DNA of 64,000 nucleotides from Plantago ovata. Taxonomy: Eukaryota; Streptophyta; Magnoliopsida; Lamiales; Plantaginaceae. The position numbers and the translations under genes were made by a program. The notes beneath the pieces were generated by a model. It saw nothing but the letters and a program-made list of their open reading frames with translations. It was not told the DNA's origin and did no database searches. Numbering within the stretch: the first letter of the stretch is position 1; every line of letters begins with the position of its first letter. The stretch is from the NCBI GenBank assembly GCA_028274465.1, contig CM051457.1, forward strand, positions 54,658,425 through 54,722,424. The letters are read 5' to 3'. Below, piece by piece: positions 1 to 9,966 of the stretch.

Positions 1-355
1 TTGAATTTGAATTATGTTATGATTATGGTGATGTTGTGATTGCATGAGAATGTGTTGGATTGGTTGGGTAATTTAATTGGAGAGTTTGTCTGCTTGGTTT
101 AGATTCGTACGGATTTATCATAACGAAGTGTTAAAGCTTCTCGATTTGTTCATATGAACTTTAGCAAGCTTTCAAACTCACCATGAGATTACTTGAGTGA
201 GTTTTGACGTCTAAGAGTCGACTTGTTGCGTTATGACTCGTTTTAAACGAAGAACATATACTTGTCTTAGAATAGAAGTAGATTGTTTGATAGTAGTATA
301 AGAGTCTAAGTCTCATTGCCTCTTGGAGTTATCTAATAAGATTATTCTAGGTACC
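1..355. other. Non-coding interior of element B
   Basis: AT-rich sequence upstream of the env-like ORF with no long reading frame and no recognisable motif. By position it lies between pol (outside the window) and the third ORF of the Athila-like element. Confidence 0.5.
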
Positions 356-1320
356 ATGGACACAAGAGCCAAGAAAAAAGCAAGGAAGGATGGAGCTTCA
401 ACTTCTAAGGAGATTCCCCGTGATGGAAGCGGCCGTGACCATACAAAGAATCGGACGCATTGCGGAGGTTCCGATACAACTTATATAGGGGAGGGGAACG
501 GTCAGTGATTTGGGACCGTAGCATCTCCTTTACTCCAAAGGATTTGGATGTATTAAAGAGGACAAAATATGAGGACAAGGGGCTTTTCTTTGATGTACCA
601 TATGCACCCTATGCTCACCTTACCAGGCTTATAACGGCGAGAGGATGGACTTTCTATGGGAAAGAACTCTGCGGATGGGATAGAGACCTTGTCGAGGAGT
701 TCCACATTGCCTTCGAGGACTATAACTATAAGGCCGAAGCAGTACCTATTCGTGGTGTGATGGTCCCTTTCTCACCATTGAGTATCACTAGTTTCATTAT
801 GGGACTAAAAGAACCCTTGCGGGAAGACAAGAATAAGGTAGCATACTATGTGAATGATCCCTATGTGCACTATGTCTACGACCCAACGATTGAGAAGTTT
901 CCGAGGAAGATAGCCGGGGTTCTGACAACTAAGGACTATAAGCCAAGGAAGACGCGTCTCGATAACACCTTGAAGTATAAAGATTTGCACTTGCACGCCC
1001 GCATGATCCTACCTTTCGTGGTAGCTAATCTGATCCCGGGACTCATAACCGATGAGATAACGCCGGAAGTCGGGATCTTAGTCTATTCCCTCATGGCAAA
1101 CCTGCCCATCACTCCGGGGGACATCATCTTCCAGCAATTCAAGATTAAACGAGAACCCGGTCACCCACTAGTCTTCCCAAATCTGATCACTGCTATGTGT
1201 GAGAAAACAAATGTGCCAAACATCCGGCTCACCGAGGCATCGAGGGAACCAATCGACATAGAGACCCACGATCTGATACTCCACCGCTTTGAAGTAGAGC
1301 AAGGTTTCGAATCCGAGTGA
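356..1320 (+). pseudogene. Athila env-like third ORF (plant transposon protein domain), frameshifted
   Basis: The probable start is the ATG at 356 in a good context (ACCATGG), followed by a lysine/arginine-rich N terminus (KKKARK) that could be a nuclear signal. This frame runs to about 508. The rest continues from about 460 in another frame to the stop at 1318-1320, so one indel near 480-505 breaks the gene. The body resembles the putative plant transposon protein domain found after pol in Athila elements: a fingers-like N part, a VRG-type strand (PIRGVMVPFSP), a LILP-type helix and a final FPNLITAMCEKTNVP segment. I see no convincing signal peptide or transmembrane helix, so 'env-like' is positional. 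Function is unknown. Confidence 0.7.
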
Positions 1321-1504
1321 TTTTGCGGTGGTGGTACTCCCTTTTGATACTCTTATCTGATATTATGACTTTTGACTCTTGTACTCTTTATTTGCTTTTG
1401 TAGTTGTGGCCTGTGTGCCTTTTGTCGTGATTAGTTTAGTTTAGTTTTTGTCTTGGTGCCTTAGATGATTAAGAGAGGAAAAACATCGAATATTTGGAAA
1501 CAGG

Positions 1505-1658
1505 GCCAAGCGAAGCGCCTGGAAGGGCCAAGCGGTCCGCTTCAAATTCCAGGAAGTTTTGCAACTTCCTGGAAATTCAAGCGGAGCGCTTGGAGACTCC
1601 CAAGCGCTCCGCTTGGCCAAGCGAACCGCTTGGCGGGCCAAGCGGTCCGCTTGGACCC
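1505..1658. repeat. CpG-rich palindrome cluster, AAGCG-N-CGCTT type
   Basis: Several copies of a short palindrome with arms CAAGCG/CGCTTG around a variable centre (CAAGCGGTCCGCTTGG, AAGCGCTCCGCTTGG) plus inverted halves of CCAGGAAGTT. The same motif family recurs in the B LTR at 4988-5146. Reading frames crossing this segment are by-products of the repeats. Confidence 0.75.
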
Positions 1659-1825
1659 TGAACCCGGATTTTCCTCATTTTTCCATTCTTCTCACCTTTG
1701 CGCACCCGTTTTCACTTGTTTCTTGAGTCCTTTCAGGTACTACTCATATATAGGAGATTGGACACGAACCTTTATCTCAGGGAAGTGTACTTTCAATCCA
1801 ATTGTTCCTTTTCTTTCAACTTTTC

Positions 1826-1866
1826 TTTGCTCGAGGACGAGCAAAAGTTTAGGTTTGGGGAGGGGG
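1826..1866 (+). promoter_or_regulatory. Hairpin plus purine-tract module (PPT-like)
   Basis: Arms TTTGCTCG (1826-1833) and CGAGCAAA (1838-1845) enclose loop AGGA, followed by a G-rich purine run (AGGTTTGGGGAGGGGG). The true PPT at 3290-3326 has the same layout with the variable stem pair changed from C-G to T-A. Possibly an auxiliary plus-strand priming site. Confidence 0.5.
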
Positions 1867-2343
1867 TATTGGATTTTCAGTACTATTTGCTTGTTTGGTT
1901 CGTACATGCCTGATTTTACTCAAGTTCATGTGATTTGTCGTGTTTTTTTTTCAAATTTTTGCATGCATATCATCCCTAGATTAGTTGTTGCACGTTGTTG
2001 TGTGTGGAGTTTATTGCCAAGTCTTTTGAATTTTTTTATTGAGTAGACTAAGTGTTTATGACCATTGATCATATGTTGCATCACTTTGCAAGTAGTTTGA
2101 GGCTTCTCTCGCTTGGTTTGTCACATTTGCTTGTGCACTAGTTAAGCTTAGTAGTCTCGACATCACCTTGAGTGGTGTTTCTTCTACTGCGGTTCACGAT
2201 GGCCTTATGAAATGATGCATGTTAGAGTCTATGGTTGTAACCCGTGTAATTATGTACGTAAGAGGCGACAAGTTCTTCACCTCGACTCGAGATTGCCAAA
2301 TGCCTAGGAAGGAGGTAGTGTGAGGTGTGCGATTCCTTGTATT

Positions 2344-2561
2344 AAACCTATTCTATCGAATAGGTTTGGGGAGGGGGTTGCTTCGTTGATCTTGTCTTTC
2401 GTCTTTGAGTCGTTGTAAAGTTTCCGTTTTATTTTTCTTTTTGTTTTGTGTCCCAACCTATTCTTTCGAATAGGTTTGGGGAGGTGTCTTTGTAAAGAGT
2501 CTTTCCTTTTTCCTTTTCGTCTTTGTGCTCAAACCTATTCTCTCGAATAGGTTTGGGGAGG
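2344..2561 (+). repeat. Three hairpin plus GGGGAGG modules
   Basis: Three copies of a hairpin with arms AACCTATTC/GAATAGGTT and loops TATC (2354-2357), TTTC (2464-2467) and TCTC (2541-2544). Each is immediately followed by TGGGGAGG or longer, at 2368-2377, 2477-2484 and 2555-2561. The same module occurs twice at 47893-48037 and twice, inverted, at 54100-54242. The stem is constant and the loop varies. Confidence 0.75.
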
Positions 2562-2596
2562 TGTTTTTGACACATAGTACTGCTGCTTGCCCCTAT

Positions 2597-2708
2597 AAAA
2601 AAAAGAAAGAGAAAAAAAGAAAAGAAAAAAAAAGAGAAAAAGAAAAGAAGAAAAAAAAAAGAGAAAAGAAAATAAAAAAGGGGAAGAAAGAAAATAAAGA
2701 ATAAGACC
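2597..2708 (+). repeat. Homopurine (A/G) tract
   Basis: About 110 bases of almost pure A and G, just downstream of the hairpin modules. A similar tract sits at 48090-48200 in the gag-only element and, as pyrimidines on the plus strand, at 53928-54050 in the second gag-protease element. Position is conserved while the exact sequence is not. Confidence 0.7.
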
Positions 2709-3289
2709 CTAATGCAAAAGAAGGGTCGTTGCAAGCCAAAAGCAGTCTAGTAAAGTGTCAAGTGTCATGTAAATATTTTGTTCTTGTGAAGTTATCGAGT
2801 TGTAAATTCTATCTTTTGTTTCGTGTCGCCTTTGTCCAAGGCCTGTTCTTGACCACCCTCGTCTTGCTATTCAAGAAGTGGTTGAAAGAGGCTCATTCTT
2901 GAGAGTCTGGGTAGAATAGGGGAGTGTTATCTTTCTAAGGGAACCCTCCTTCATTTGATGAGAGCCAGTATTGGTTCGCCCTCTCTTGAGGAAAAGTCTC
3001 ACTTGGTGAACAGAAGTAAGTCCTCGGTTTCATAGGCACGGGGCAATTGTAGTATGATAACATGCATCATTGTGTCGTCACTGACCAGGTCCAGGTAGAA
3101 GATGTTACGAGAGACTCCTTTGTTTAACCAAGTGCACTTGAGAATGTGTATATTCGCAATCGAGGCATACTTCAACCTACTTGCATGTCATGCACATATG
3201 GTCTTGTTCATAAGCATTTGGTAGATTCAATAGATTAGTTCATCTTACTTGGCATGAGACTCCTTTTGTGTTGCATTTAGGTTAGTTTG

Positions 3290-3326
3290 TTGCTTGAGGA
3301 CAAGCAAAGGTTTGGTTTGGGGAGTT
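3290..3326 (+). promoter_or_regulatory. Polypurine tract of element B with upstream hairpin
   Basis: Hairpin arms TTGCTTG (3290-3296) and CAAGCAA (3301-3307) with loop AGGA, then AGGTTTGGTTTGGGGAGTT directly abutting the LTR start TGATGAACG. This is the position of the plus-strand primer. The same hairpin and PPT occur at 48784-48820 in the gag-only element. Confidence 0.8.
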
Positions 3327-3350
3327 TGATGAACGTATTTTTGACGCGTT
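3327..3350 (+). repeat. First 24 bases of the B 3' LTR
   Basis: Matches the first 24 bases of the solo LTR at 4675, then stops at a rearrangement junction. About 1.04 kb of this LTR is missing; its last part resumes at 9692. Confidence 0.8.
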
Positions 3351-3402
3351 GTGGTTTCTGTCCCTTCGGTGGTTTGAGGACAAGCAAAGGTTTGGTTTGG
3401 AG
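3351..3402. other. Repair junction filler copied from both flanks
   Basis: 3351-3372 is a 22-base copy of 3416-3437 on the right, and 3374-3400 is a 27-base copy of 3294-3320 on the left. They lie exactly where element B's LTR is joined to the interior of a minus-strand element. Copies of both flanks at a deletion point are the usual mark of polymerase-theta-like or synthesis-dependent end joining. Confidence 0.7.
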
Positions 3403-3414
3403 TGCTGACGTAAT

Positions 3415-3645
3415 AGTGGTTTCTGTCCCTTCGGTGGTGCATGAATAGGCATAGGAGTCCTTACTCCAGGTATACTGTAGCTCCTCCTCGTGGATAATCC
3501 ACGACGTTGTTGCAAAACCCCTTGGCTTGAACGCACATCTAGCGAGGTCACCTTCCTTGACATGGTTCTTCACAACAATCATACGGGAATGCTCCTTTCC
3601 CTTGGTATGGTACCTACAAATAGCTGTTAGCACCTTGTACGACAC
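3415..3645 (-). pseudogene. Unidentified conserved reading frame (copy 1)
   Basis: A frame of about 75 codons on the minus strand similar to the one at 55470-55728 in the sister element. Shared stretches include HSRMI, EEEL.YTWSKDSYAYS and TTEGTET. There is no good start codon, and the upstream edge reads like a 3' splice site (TTTGTAG). I do not recognise the family; it could be an exon-like part of a lost 3' ORF. Confidence 0.35.
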
Positions 3646-4674
3646 AAAACTGACTCAAATACATACTAGAGTAAAAGCGAAACACACAAGTGATAAAATC
3701 GACAATCGAACTCCCCAAACCGCAATGTCTAGCCCAGCTTCTTCATCATGCAACATACCAACGAAACTACTTCATGCAATACATCACATCATGCTCTTAC
3801 TAGACAACCAATATCCTTGATAACAAGGCTCAATTCATACCATAGCAGCGAAAAAATCCAATCATCATAAATCTTCATACTTAACAATTAAGCATTCTAT
3901 CGTCAAATCTACCCACATTACATCAATAAACACATCCATATGCTAGAAATCAAAGATAAAGACATAATGCATAACAAGATATATATCATCTAATAGCAAA
4001 ATACCCAAATCAACAATTCAAGCAAAATTGAGCAAGCAATTGATAGTAAATAACATGTCTAATCACACAAACAACATACCCATGCATCAAACAAGCATAA
4101 TTGAAGTTCAAATTAGAAAACCCCCAAATTCGAAAATTAGGGTTCTAAGGATGATACCTCAGATCTGTAAATCTAACGCATAAGGATGAAATATGATCGG
4201 ATAGGATGATAGATCATGTAATAGGCTTCGAATTAAGCTAAAGAACACTCAATTTGGTCAGGAAATGAAGAAGTTATGAAGATTTAAAGATGAAATCGCG
4301 TTTTTCGGGTTTTTTGGGAGGATGAATGAAGAAGAATGAAGAAAATGAGGTTTTGGGGAAGAAATCCGCGTTTTTGAAGTTCTGGGACCGTGGAACGGTT
4401 CGCCCCACACGGGGCGGTTCGCCCCGTGCTCCCCAATGCGGGGAGACGGTTCCCGACGTCAGAAAATGCGGTTTAATCCCCGAAATCAATTTTTTCAAAA
4501 AACCACTCGAAAAATCTCACTCAAAAAAAAGCACATACGACACACAAATGAACAAATTCGCATACGAGAAGCAAATAGTTCAAGAATGAAATGCATGCAG
4601 AAAAGCAGTAAAGAAAGCGATAAAGATTCCGGGTTGCCTCCCGGATAGCGTCATTGTTTAAAGTCTTTGACTCG
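3646..4674 (-). other. AT-rich non-coding interior with palindrome cluster
   Basis: No gene. Homologous to about 55729-56730 of the sister element. At 4391-4446 there is a CpG-rich palindrome cluster of the GGGGCGGTTCGCCCC type, matching the LTR clusters of this family. The left part is runs of short A-rich words. Confidence 0.6.
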
Positions 4675-6078
4675 TGATGAACGTATTTTTGACGCGTTCA
4701 TCTTGTCTTTTTCACCTTCTTTTGCTGTCTTCTAGCCTTGTTTTTTGGTTAGTTTTGTAGAATTGTGTCACGTTTTGTGTTTTCTGCATTTTTAGGCACT
4801 TAGGTACGAAACGGCGTTTTTGGAGCTAAAAACGAGCCTTTTTGATGGAAAAGATGGCCCCGTTGAAGTTCCCCAATCTCCGTGGCTTGTTCGTAAGTGT
4901 TTGAGCATCAATAAGCATCGAGAAGGATGAGTCCAAGGCACCCGATGGCCATGCGAGGGCAAAAAGATTGAGTTTGAAGACAAAAATCTGCCCAGGAGCC
5001 AAGCTAAGCGCCTGGAATAATGAAGCGCTCCGCTTCAATTTCCAGGAGCTTTGGCACAGAAGCCAAGCGAAGCTCTTGGAGTGCCCGAAGCGCTTCGCTT
5101 GCCAAGCGCTCCGCTTGGCTTCTCCAAGCGGTCCGCTTGGCAGCGGTTACGTTTTCGGATTTTCCTTCTTAGATCTGATCTTTGATCATTTTTTGGATAT
5201 CTTTTGAACTGTAACTTCGTTTTGGAGAGCTCCTAAGCCCCAAAACTCAGAGAATATTCAGATTTCTTTGTATTTTAGCTTGGGATTCAAGGTTTTGATT
5301 GAGATTCATCCTTTGTAATCATCTACGGAGAGGTTTTCTTTGATTCCCACCGATTAGTGACAACTTTGGTGGTAACTTGTATCACTCTCTTGTCTTGTAG
5401 TTTGATATGATGAATTCGAATTATTATTCATATGAATTGATGTCTATGTTGATGAATATGAGTAGCTAAATCTTTTGTCTTGGTGGTAGAATGTAGAATA
5501 TGCATGCTATGGGTTATGTTTATGCTTACATGAGATTGTGATTCAATCTTGCTGCAAATCCCTTCATATGATTCTTAGTTGCCTATAAAATATATTCGAA
5601 TTGATTATAGTGACAAACTCTTGGTCAATGAAAGCTATAGGATTGTATGTTAGAGATTTGCAGCATGCTAGATAAATGGTGTTGGTGACAAGCACCTCTA
5701 AATTATTGATAGTGATCTTTCATGATGTGTGTCTTAAATTTGCCTAGACGAGTTGCTTAGCAGACTTGATCGAAGGTTCTACGCACTGAACTTGTGAGCA
5801 TATTCGTAACCCATGCATGTGTATTTGATTTCTACCACCAACCGTTTTCCAATCTTGTTTACATAAATCTGATTTCTCGTTGCTATTGTTCAAAGGAAAT
5901 GATTCTATCAACTTTGAACTCGTTGACTGAAATTGCTTGCAAAAACCCCAAGCAAAGCCACGTTAGGTCCCGAGAGAACGACACTCGGGGACAACTTGCC
6001 ATTGCACTCTAGTTTGTGTAGTGATAAGTGTTCTTAGGCTTTTAAAACAAATTTAATTGGTGAAAAACGACATCATCA
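4675..6078 (+). repeat. Solo LTR of family B
   Basis: A 1404-bp LTR starting TGATGAACG and ending CATCATCA, flanked by perfect 5-bp duplications ACTCG (4670-4674 and 6079-6083). The empty site is seen in the sister element near 56710-56718. A solo LTR arises by recombination between the two LTRs of a full insertion. I saw no clear TATA box. Confidence 0.92.
4988..5146. repeat. Palindrome cluster inside the B LTR
   Basis: At least five AAGCGNNCCGCTT or AAGCGCTTCGCTT palindromes and inverted CCTGGAAT/ATTTCCAGG halves. Same motif as at 1505-1658 in the B interior, so B carries the cluster both in the LTR and internally. Confidence 0.75.
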
Positions 6079-6097
6079 ACTCGACTCCTGTCTGCGC

Positions 6098-6790
6098 CTA
6101 TCTCCTCTTTTTGCGGGTACTATGCTTCCCCTTCATTGATCTCCTCTCCATGCCACGAACCTGTGAATAAGAAAGAATATAGGCTGCAAGACCACAGTAG
6201 TGAGTAGTAATATCAGGCGGTTCTGGTGGATCAGGTATGGCTTGCAATACGTGTCGCTTGCCATCCAATTCGATGGTGCAAGTTCTTTGGTAGATGTCCA
6301 TCACGGAGCGTAGCTTGGTCAAGAATGTTTGCCCTAAGAGTATGACATCCCCCGTCCCAGGTGCAGATGCCGGCATAACTACGAAATTGGTATATATAGA
6401 TGCTTCACCAATCTTGACCAACACATTTTTCACAACGCCCTCGGGTCTCATAAAGGATCCATCCGCCAGTTGCACAATAGCCCTTTGCTCAGATAGTTTT
6501 CCAATGTTGCTCTTTTCAAACACATTCAAAGGAATTATGTTTGAGTAGGATCCCGTATCTAGTGTGGCACGGACATCTTCAAGCTCACCAATCCCTACAT
6601 TTACATCGAAACTTTTAGGGAGTGGTTCGGGATCCTCTTGTTCCTCATCACTTGTGTCAGAACCAAGGCCCTTCTCTTCTTCCTCAGCCTGTAGAAGTTC
6701 TTCCTTCATGCAACACTCGCACCTAACAACCTTCTTGATGGTGATTCCGTCAGGTACATCACCAGCCAATGTAATGGCCTTCGTCTTCAC
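6098..6790 (-). pseudogene. Gypsy retropepsin-like protease, copy 1
   Basis: An aspartic protease of the Athila type with active site LDTGSYSN, followed by the LADGS strand and a GTGDVILLG segment typical of the retropepsin fold. It would cut the gag polyprotein. It is the C-terminal part of a former gag-protease frame that continues upstream into 6791-8250. A TGA interrupts the frame at the upstream junction, near 6832, where the sister copy reads CGA. No RT follows. Confidence 0.8.
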
Positions 6791-8250
6791 AGTGTTGCTA
6801 GGCAGTTTGCCTTGCTCCCTACTTGCTCCTCAGTCGATCAACTCTTGCATATTTTGATGGGCAAGCCTAGTGCTCTCTTCCAACCTATCGAGCCTTGCCC
6901 TAGTCTTCTCGGAATCTTCTTCATACCGTTTGAGAAAGCTTTGTGTATGATCGACCATCTTTTGCAAGTTCTCCATCAGTTGAGCCGTCTTCGACTTCGG
7001 TGGCTCTTTCGGAGCGGGGTTTTCGCAGTGATCATTACCATAGTGCAGCCTACTACGGTCTTGGTTAGGTCCATAAGTTTGGTTAGCTGGTGCATATCCT
7101 TGATTGTTACGGTATCCTCTTCTCCAGAATCCACCTCGAGGATTCCTACCGTCTTGTCCGTAGCTAACTTCTTGAGTACCAAACTCCGTAGAAAAGGCTT
7201 CTTCTTCGCCTCCTCGAGCCCAGTTGCCATCATCGTATGCCAGCTACGATCTACACATATGAGCACCGTGCCCATAGTTCTTGCATATTCGGCATACTTC
7301 GTTCGAAACAGTTGTTCCGGTGGCGCTCTTGAGGACTTGCTTCAATTCGTTGGTAAAGCACTCGAATTGATCCCCATTCCCCCTGTACATAGGGGCTTCT
7401 TGAGTCGGTGGAGCTTCAGGTCCATGTCTCCTAACCATTGCTCTTGGGTCCTTGAACTTCGAACCCTTAGCAAGCCTTTCGAAAACAGCCCAGACGACTT
7501 CTGCGGTTTCCTCCCAAATATTGCCTCGACATTGGAAATCCACCACTTGTTGGTTCTCGAAGGTTAGTCCATTGTAGAAGTGTTGGACTAGGTCTGAAAG
7601 TTCAAAACCATGGTGAGGACACTTGTTCGTGAGATCTTGGAACCTCTCGAATGCGGTGTAGATGGTCTCATCATAGTCCTGTTTGAATCCAGTGATATGC
7701 GCCTTTAGCGCGGTAGTCAAGGTGTGAGGGAAGTATTTCTCCATGAAAGCTGAAAAAACTTTTTCCCAAGTGTCCAGCGAGCCGGCTGGTAGAGAACTCA
7801 GCCATGACTTGGCTCTGTCGCCAAGTCCCATAGCAAAAACCTTCATCCTCAACTCATCCGTTGTTATGTCAGCTCCGGGTCGTGGGAGTTGGTTGACGAA
7901 ATCATCGATATCGTGCAAGTACCCCATCACATCTTCCCTTGATAAGCCATAGAACCTCGGAAGTTGTTGGAATGCGTGGTTCTTGATCTCCAGATCTCGG
8001 GTTGCAGACGAAAGAACAATCGCCGGTCCCCTCATACGATTGTGGTGGGTTGAACCCATGCCTTTAGTGGTCTAGCTTCTGCCATTCCGTCGATTTCCTT
8101 CAAAAGACTAAGTAGAGATTCAGAGAAATCGGTTTCCTCTATTTCGTCTAGTGCGCACCTTTCAAGTAGTCGCCTTCTTTGGTGGTAGACTCTATCGATC
8201 TCAGCAATTGAATCAGCAAGCGGTGTTCCTGCAGAACGTGTATGCGGCAT
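6791..8250 (-). pseudogene. Athila-type gag, copy 1
   Basis: Retrotransposon gag with core AKSWLSSLPAGS, TWEKVFSAFMEKYFP and CPHHGFELSDLVQHFY, then a CRICKNYGHGAHMC zinc knuckle (CX2CX4HX4C intact). The start is the ATG at 8250, giving MPHTRS as in the sister copy. Defects: a frameshift near 8045 and a TAG just after the knuckle, near 7245, where the sister has GAG. It carries 45 extra bases near 6845-6890 that the sister lacks. The capsid-forming role is inferred from the family. Confidence 0.8.
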
Positions 8251-8398
8251 ACACAATCTGTAACAGACTAGGAAAGGTGATTAGAAACAAACTAGGAAAG
8301 CAGTATCAGAGAGAGATTAAAAAGGAAAACTAAATCTAATAGAATTAGGAATCTAAAGCTGTAAATATAAACAAATTAAACAGAAAAAAGGAGTATAG

Positions 8399-8416
8399 TC
8401 CCCGGCAACGGCGCCA
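8399..8416 (-). promoter_or_regulatory. PBS, Asp-tRNA type
   Basis: On the minus strand TGGCGCCGTTGCCGGGGA lies three bases inside the 5' LTR end, the usual Athila/Tat PBS complementary to the 3' end of tRNA-Asp. Confidence 0.9.
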
Positions 8417-8419
8417 ATT

Positions 8420-9691
8420 TGATGAACGGGAATTTGTCGGATTCCAATTGATCAAATAAATTTGTTATTTAGCCAAAGCCAATCCACAACTACAACGAAA
8501 ACCGTAGTGTAGCAGTAGAATGACTCGAGTGTCGTTCTCTCAGGACTATAACTAGCTTTACCAAATCTAACTTAGAATATAAAAACAGCAAACAGATAGC
8601 AGAGGGGTTTCTAGCAGATAATGGAGATTGGTGATAGTATGGTCCTTCTTAACATAACGGGTCGATAATCATGCATAAATTCCTCGGTCTTGCATAGAGA
8701 TCTTTGAATCAATCTAGTGTCCTGTTGCAAGTATTAAGCACTACGAAGATAATTTGGTCTGACTAGTCAATCACGATTGTCCTAATGTGTTCTGTAATTA
8801 TTCAACACTACGAAGATAATTGGTCTGATGGTCAACTAGTGTCCAATTGTGCATAATAATCAATACAACATATGAGAATTTTGGTTACAAGTGATCAACG
8901 AAATAAAGCAATAACACGGAGTATAATGCGCGATATAGCCATTAGCATGATTATCTTCCCTTCGCTAAGAATTCACATACTACCACCAACGATAAGTTTA
9001 GTTACTCATAATAAGCATGCAATCAACAGATATCTTAGAAGAAAACATGTTGAAAGAATATAAATAAGTAGAATAAAACTGTAAGATACAAAGTTACCGA
9101 AGGTTGTCAATCTCCGGATGATTGCGGTCCTACGAGCTCCAAATTGCTATGAAAAAGTGTCCCCTAAGCTACAGAACTCCCAGGACAGGCCCTGGGAAGT
9201 TCCTACCTAAAACTATAGAGAGAGGTGAGAGAGAAGGTCTGGAAACATATGATTTTCGGAGAGAAAACTGAGCACTATATATAGGCCCCGAATAAACTCT
9301 GGGGCGGTTCGCCGCAGGTTGGGGCGGTTCGCCCCCCGTCTTTTTCGCGGAATTCCACGTTTTTCGACGCGGATTTGGATTTCTTCACCTTTTCGGACTC
9401 GGTTTCTGACTTCTAGTGGCCTTCTAACCTCCAGATTCGACCCCTAGACTCCAAATCCTATCCGGAAACCTTCAGATACTCAAAATAGGCTTCTGGAACA
9501 CCAATTCCTTGTCAACTTCAATATAATTTCTCAGAAATCTTCGAATTTCAACCAAAACCTGTAAAATAAAATCTAAAGGGAAACGTGACACTATTCTAAT
9601 AAAGTGTACTAAAATATAGCTAAATTAACATAGAGGATAGCTAAAATAGGTGAAAAAGACTCGAATGAAAGTGTAAAATACACATTCATCA
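8420..9691 (-). repeat. 5' LTR of gag-protease element 1 (family A)
   Basis: A 1272-bp LTR read right to left, starting at 9691 (TGATGAATGTG) and ending at 8420. A TATA-like CTATATATAGG (minus strand) lies near 9280-9290, with a palindrome cluster (GGGGCGGTTCGCC type) at 9301-9340 just upstream of it. Confidence 0.88.
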
Positions 9692-9966
9692 TTACCTAGA
9701 CGAGTTGCTTAGCAGACTTGATCGAAGGTTTTACGCACTGAACTTGATTACAACAATCTGATTTCTCGTTGCTTTGTTCTAATAAAACATTTCTATAAAC
9801 ACTTGAACACGTTGTCTGAAATAACTAGCAAAAACCACAAACAAAGCCACGTTAGGTCCCGAGAGAACGACACTCGGGGACAACTTGCCATTGCACTCTA
9901 GTTTGTGTAGTGATAAGTGTTCTTTGGCTATTAAACAAATTTAATTGGTGAAAAACGACATCATCA
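9692..9966 (+). repeat. Last part of the B 3' LTR
   Basis: Matches the end of the solo LTR (from about 5739 to 6078) with an internal deletion, ending CATCATCA. Its first bases TTACC are the expected right target duplication of gag-protease element 1. Confidence 0.85.

Larger units (their letters stand above)
1321..3289 (+). other. Long 3' non-coding region of element B
   Basis: About 2 kb between the env-like stop and the PPT without a credible gene. It contains a palindrome cluster (1505-1658), four hairpin-plus-purine modules, a homopurine tract and a stretch (about 2040-2340 and 2830-3290) recognisably similar to 47580-47880 and 48300-48790 of the gag-only element and, inverted, to 53310-54600 of the second gag-protease element. 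Retention of this block in elements whose coding parts differ suggests cis-acting function. Confidence 0.6.
3403..9691 (-). mobile_element. Non-autonomous gag-protease gypsy element 1 (3' truncated)
   Basis: A minus-strand family-A element with a complete 5' LTR at the right (8420-9691), a PBS, gag-protease remnants and part of the 3' non-coding region. By comparison with the complete copy at 51991-60306 it has lost its 3' LTR and about 2.1 kb of adjacent interior. It inserted in element B's 3' LTR; the right target copy should be TTACC (9692-9696) and the left is deleted. A solo B LTR later entered at 4675. No integrase, RT or RNase H is present, so it needed a helper. Confidence 0.8.
1..9966 (+). 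mobile_element. Athila-like Ty3/gypsy element B, 3' part, interrupted
   Basis: The 3' half of a plus-strand gypsy element enters from the left edge. It contributes an env-like ORF, a long 3' non-coding region, a PPT at 3308-3326, the first 24 bases of its 3' LTR (3327-3350) and the last 275 bases of that LTR (9692-9966). A minus-strand element lies between the LTR pieces. The LTR end abuts SIRE gag sequence, so B is read as an insertion in SIRE copy 1, with expected duplication CTTCT (9967-9971); the partner lies outside the window. LTR identity is fixed by the complete solo copy at 4675-6078. Gag and pol of B are not in view. Confidence 0.82.

Noticed and set aside
356-1320. True envelope glycoprotein
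   Set aside because: No signal peptide, transmembrane helix or cleavage motif is visible; the similarity is to the plant transposon protein domain.
1465-2046. 193-codon frame after the env-like ORF
   Set aside because: It crosses the palindrome cluster and the non-coding 3' region, and has no homologue in the sister elements.
2429-2734. Phe- or Lys-rich frames over the purine tract (also 47976-48260 and 53801-54092)
   Set aside because: These are translations of homopurine/homopyrimidine sequence, not genes.
6294-8059. Plus-strand frames opposite gag and protease (also 56933-58549)
   Set aside because: They are mirror frames of the minus-strand genes and have no recognisable domain.
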